From assembly GCF_042649125.1 (NCBI RefSeq), contig NZ_JBHRYQ010000001.1:372001-436000 (forward strand): DNA of 64,000 nt. Direction: 5' to 3'. This DNA is from Leadbetterella lacunae. GTDB taxonomy: Bacteria; Bacteroidota; Bacteroidia; Cytophagales; Spirosomataceae. The notes under the pieces are model-generated. The model made no database searches, was not told the DNA's origin, and saw only the letters and a list, made by a program, of their open reading frames with translations. The translations under genes were made by a program, and so were the position numbers. The stretch's first letter is position 1. Each line of letters starts with the position of its first letter. This document shows positions 62,968-64,000 of the stretch, piece after piece.

Positions 62968-63492
62968 CTATACTATCATTGCTTTATCACCAAATTTAGC
63001 ATTTCGAACCCTTTCTGAATAACCTTTAAAAAAGTAGGGGATATTATCTTCAATACCGTTTTCTAGTCTCATTTTTACTTTGTCGAATGCTACAATTGAT
63101 ATTTCGAAATTTGGTAAACCTGTAACTAATATCGGCTGATTAAGATGTTCCAACCAGAAATATTTCCCCCCAAAATTTCTTCTAGCTACTTCAAAAATAT
63201 AAGAACCAGCTTGAGCAATTAAATCATTCTTCATGCTATCATCCATTTGCTCACCAAAATCGATAATGTTATCGAGAAGTTCGTCTAATGTTGCTAAACT
63301 TTCTTCTGAATAATCAAATGCTCCATTATTATTATCATTGAATGCTCGGACAATCCTTTCCGCATTAGAAATTGAATTGTCAATGAATTCTTGTTGTGCA
63401 TCATCAAGCGTTTCTTTTTCTAGCGAGTGTTGATTATTCTGTATTTTATTACTGGCAATTTTATTTTTCTTGAAAAAATTAAAAAATCCCAT
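62968..63492 (-). CDS. hypothetical protein
   Basis: 174 residues, soluble. Polar helical N-terminal half (KNKIASNKIQNNQHSLEKET) and a C-terminal strand-rich half with LPNFEISIVAFDKVKMRLEN and IPYFFKGYSERVRNAKFGDK. I recognise no family with confidence. ATG start. Confidence 0.55.
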   Translation of the reverse strand: MGFFNFFKKNKIASNKIQNNQHSLEKETLDDAQQEFIDNSISNAERIVRAFNDNNNGAFDYSEESLATLDELLDNIIDFGEQMDDSMKNDLIAQAGSYIFEVARRNFGGKYFWLEHLNQPILVTGLPNFEISIVAFDKVKMRLENGIEDNIPYFFKGYSERVRNAKFGDKAMIV

Positions 63493-63771
63493 ATGTTTAT
63501 TGTTTTTGTTTGATGTGTTGTTATTTATTCCGGAGGTGTTATTAGCTCTGTTATTTTTGTAAAGTATTAGTTGTCAATAGTATATGTAATATAAATCTAA
63601 GTTTACTTGGTTAGTGCTAAAACGAAATTTAGAATTGTTTAACTTCAAATAGAATGCCAATAGTGATAAGTTTTTGGTGTGTTATTAGTTTTTGATTTAT
63701 GAGTAAAAAAAGCACAATGTTATATATTATTGGAAGATACTAACAGTTTAAAATCATTAAACCCAATCTCC

Positions 63772-64000
63772 TCAAGCCGCCGCCGCCATAGTTGCAAGTT
63801 GGTATTTGAGTGCATGGTAGGTCACGAGTAGCATTAGTTCTTTGTGTTGGATATTTTCGAAAAGCTCGGTGCATATTAGTTCATAGTCTGAATGCATTTT
63901 GTTCCATTTAAACTTTGATTTTGTGTGTATCAATTCGTTTTGGACGGCATCCAAAAGCACGAAGGTGCTGCTCAATATTCCTTTTAGTTTCAAAAGGTAT
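63772..64000 (-). CDS. C-terminal part of a protein continuing past the window
   Basis: The frame ends at 63772 with TMAAAA and stays open to the window end, so at least 76 codons are visible. It reads ILSSTFVLLDAVQNELI, WNKMHSDYELICTELF and LMLLVTYHALKYQLA, helical. No family can be named from the fragment. Confidence 0.5.
   Translation of the reverse strand, partial: YLLKLKGILSSTFVLLDAVQNELIHTKSKFKWNKMHSDYELICTELFENIQHKELMLLVTYHALKYQLATMAAAA

Overview
The window looks like chromosome of a low-GC Bacteroidota bacterium, probably of the Cytophagales type. The evidence is a SusC/SusD pair with surrounding glycoside hydrolases, many lipoproteins, DUF2490 and DUF3667 proteins, candidate promoters with the Bacteroidota -7 box TAnnTTTG, and AT-rich spacers. 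The genus cannot be fixed from sequence alone. No rRNA, tRNA, CRISPR array or prophage was seen.

Layout. (1) 1-12.6 kb: mostly minus-strand single genes: AraC regulator (cut by the window edge), SDR reductase, beta-lactamase-fold hydrolase, GDCCVxC protein, alpha/beta hydrolase, an MqsR-like toxin with an MqsA/Panacea antitoxin, a NamZ-type muramidase and unknown proteins. (2) 12.8-26.2 kb: TauE/SafE exporter with DUF2490 protein, an FmdE-like lipoprotein, a YHYH lipoprotein, a phosphatidylserine-decarboxylase-like enzyme, DUF3667, VOC protein with a frameshifted AraC regulator, a GT1 glycosyltransferase, and a Crp/Fnr regulator with an MBL-fold hydrolase. (3) 26.1-32.7 kb: an accessory island. 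Two ~200 bp direct repeats each lie upstream of a minus-strand gene and bracket a dead group II intron fragment, an IS110-family transposase, a serine hydrolase between attC-like palindromes and a three-gene run of unknown genes. (4) 32.7-36.5 kb: an orphan sensor-like membrane protein, cytochrome c, an SRPBCC protein and a small stress cluster with HPF. (5) 36.8-56.4 kb: a polysaccharide utilisation region with GntR-type regulator, SusC, SusD, GH127, GH130, GH115 and GH95, interrupted by DoxX, Crp/Fnr and truncated haemoglobin genes. (6) 57.1-61.9 kb: a plus-strand operon of RuBisCO-like protein, DUF1537 kinase, Asp/Glu-racemase-fold protein and BASS transporter. It resembles the 3-oxo-isoapionate branch of D-apiose catabolism. 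(7) 62-64 kb: small unknown genes.

How it fits together. GH127, GH95, GH115 and GH130 suit a branched plant polysaccharide such as pectin (RG-II) or arabinogalactan. Apiose is an RG-II sugar, so the RLP/kinase operon may process a sugar acid from the same material; this link is inference.

The most unusual DNA is non-coding. A 300-333 bp family of miniature elements (three intact copies) has 12 bp terminal inverted repeats and 11 bp target duplications, and a fourth element shares its core but has different ends. A set of 14-16 bp GC-rich hairpin insertions riddles the group II intron remnant; a similar hairpin sits inside two of the three miniature elements. A structured 163 bp tandem repeat lies at 47.2-47.5 kb.
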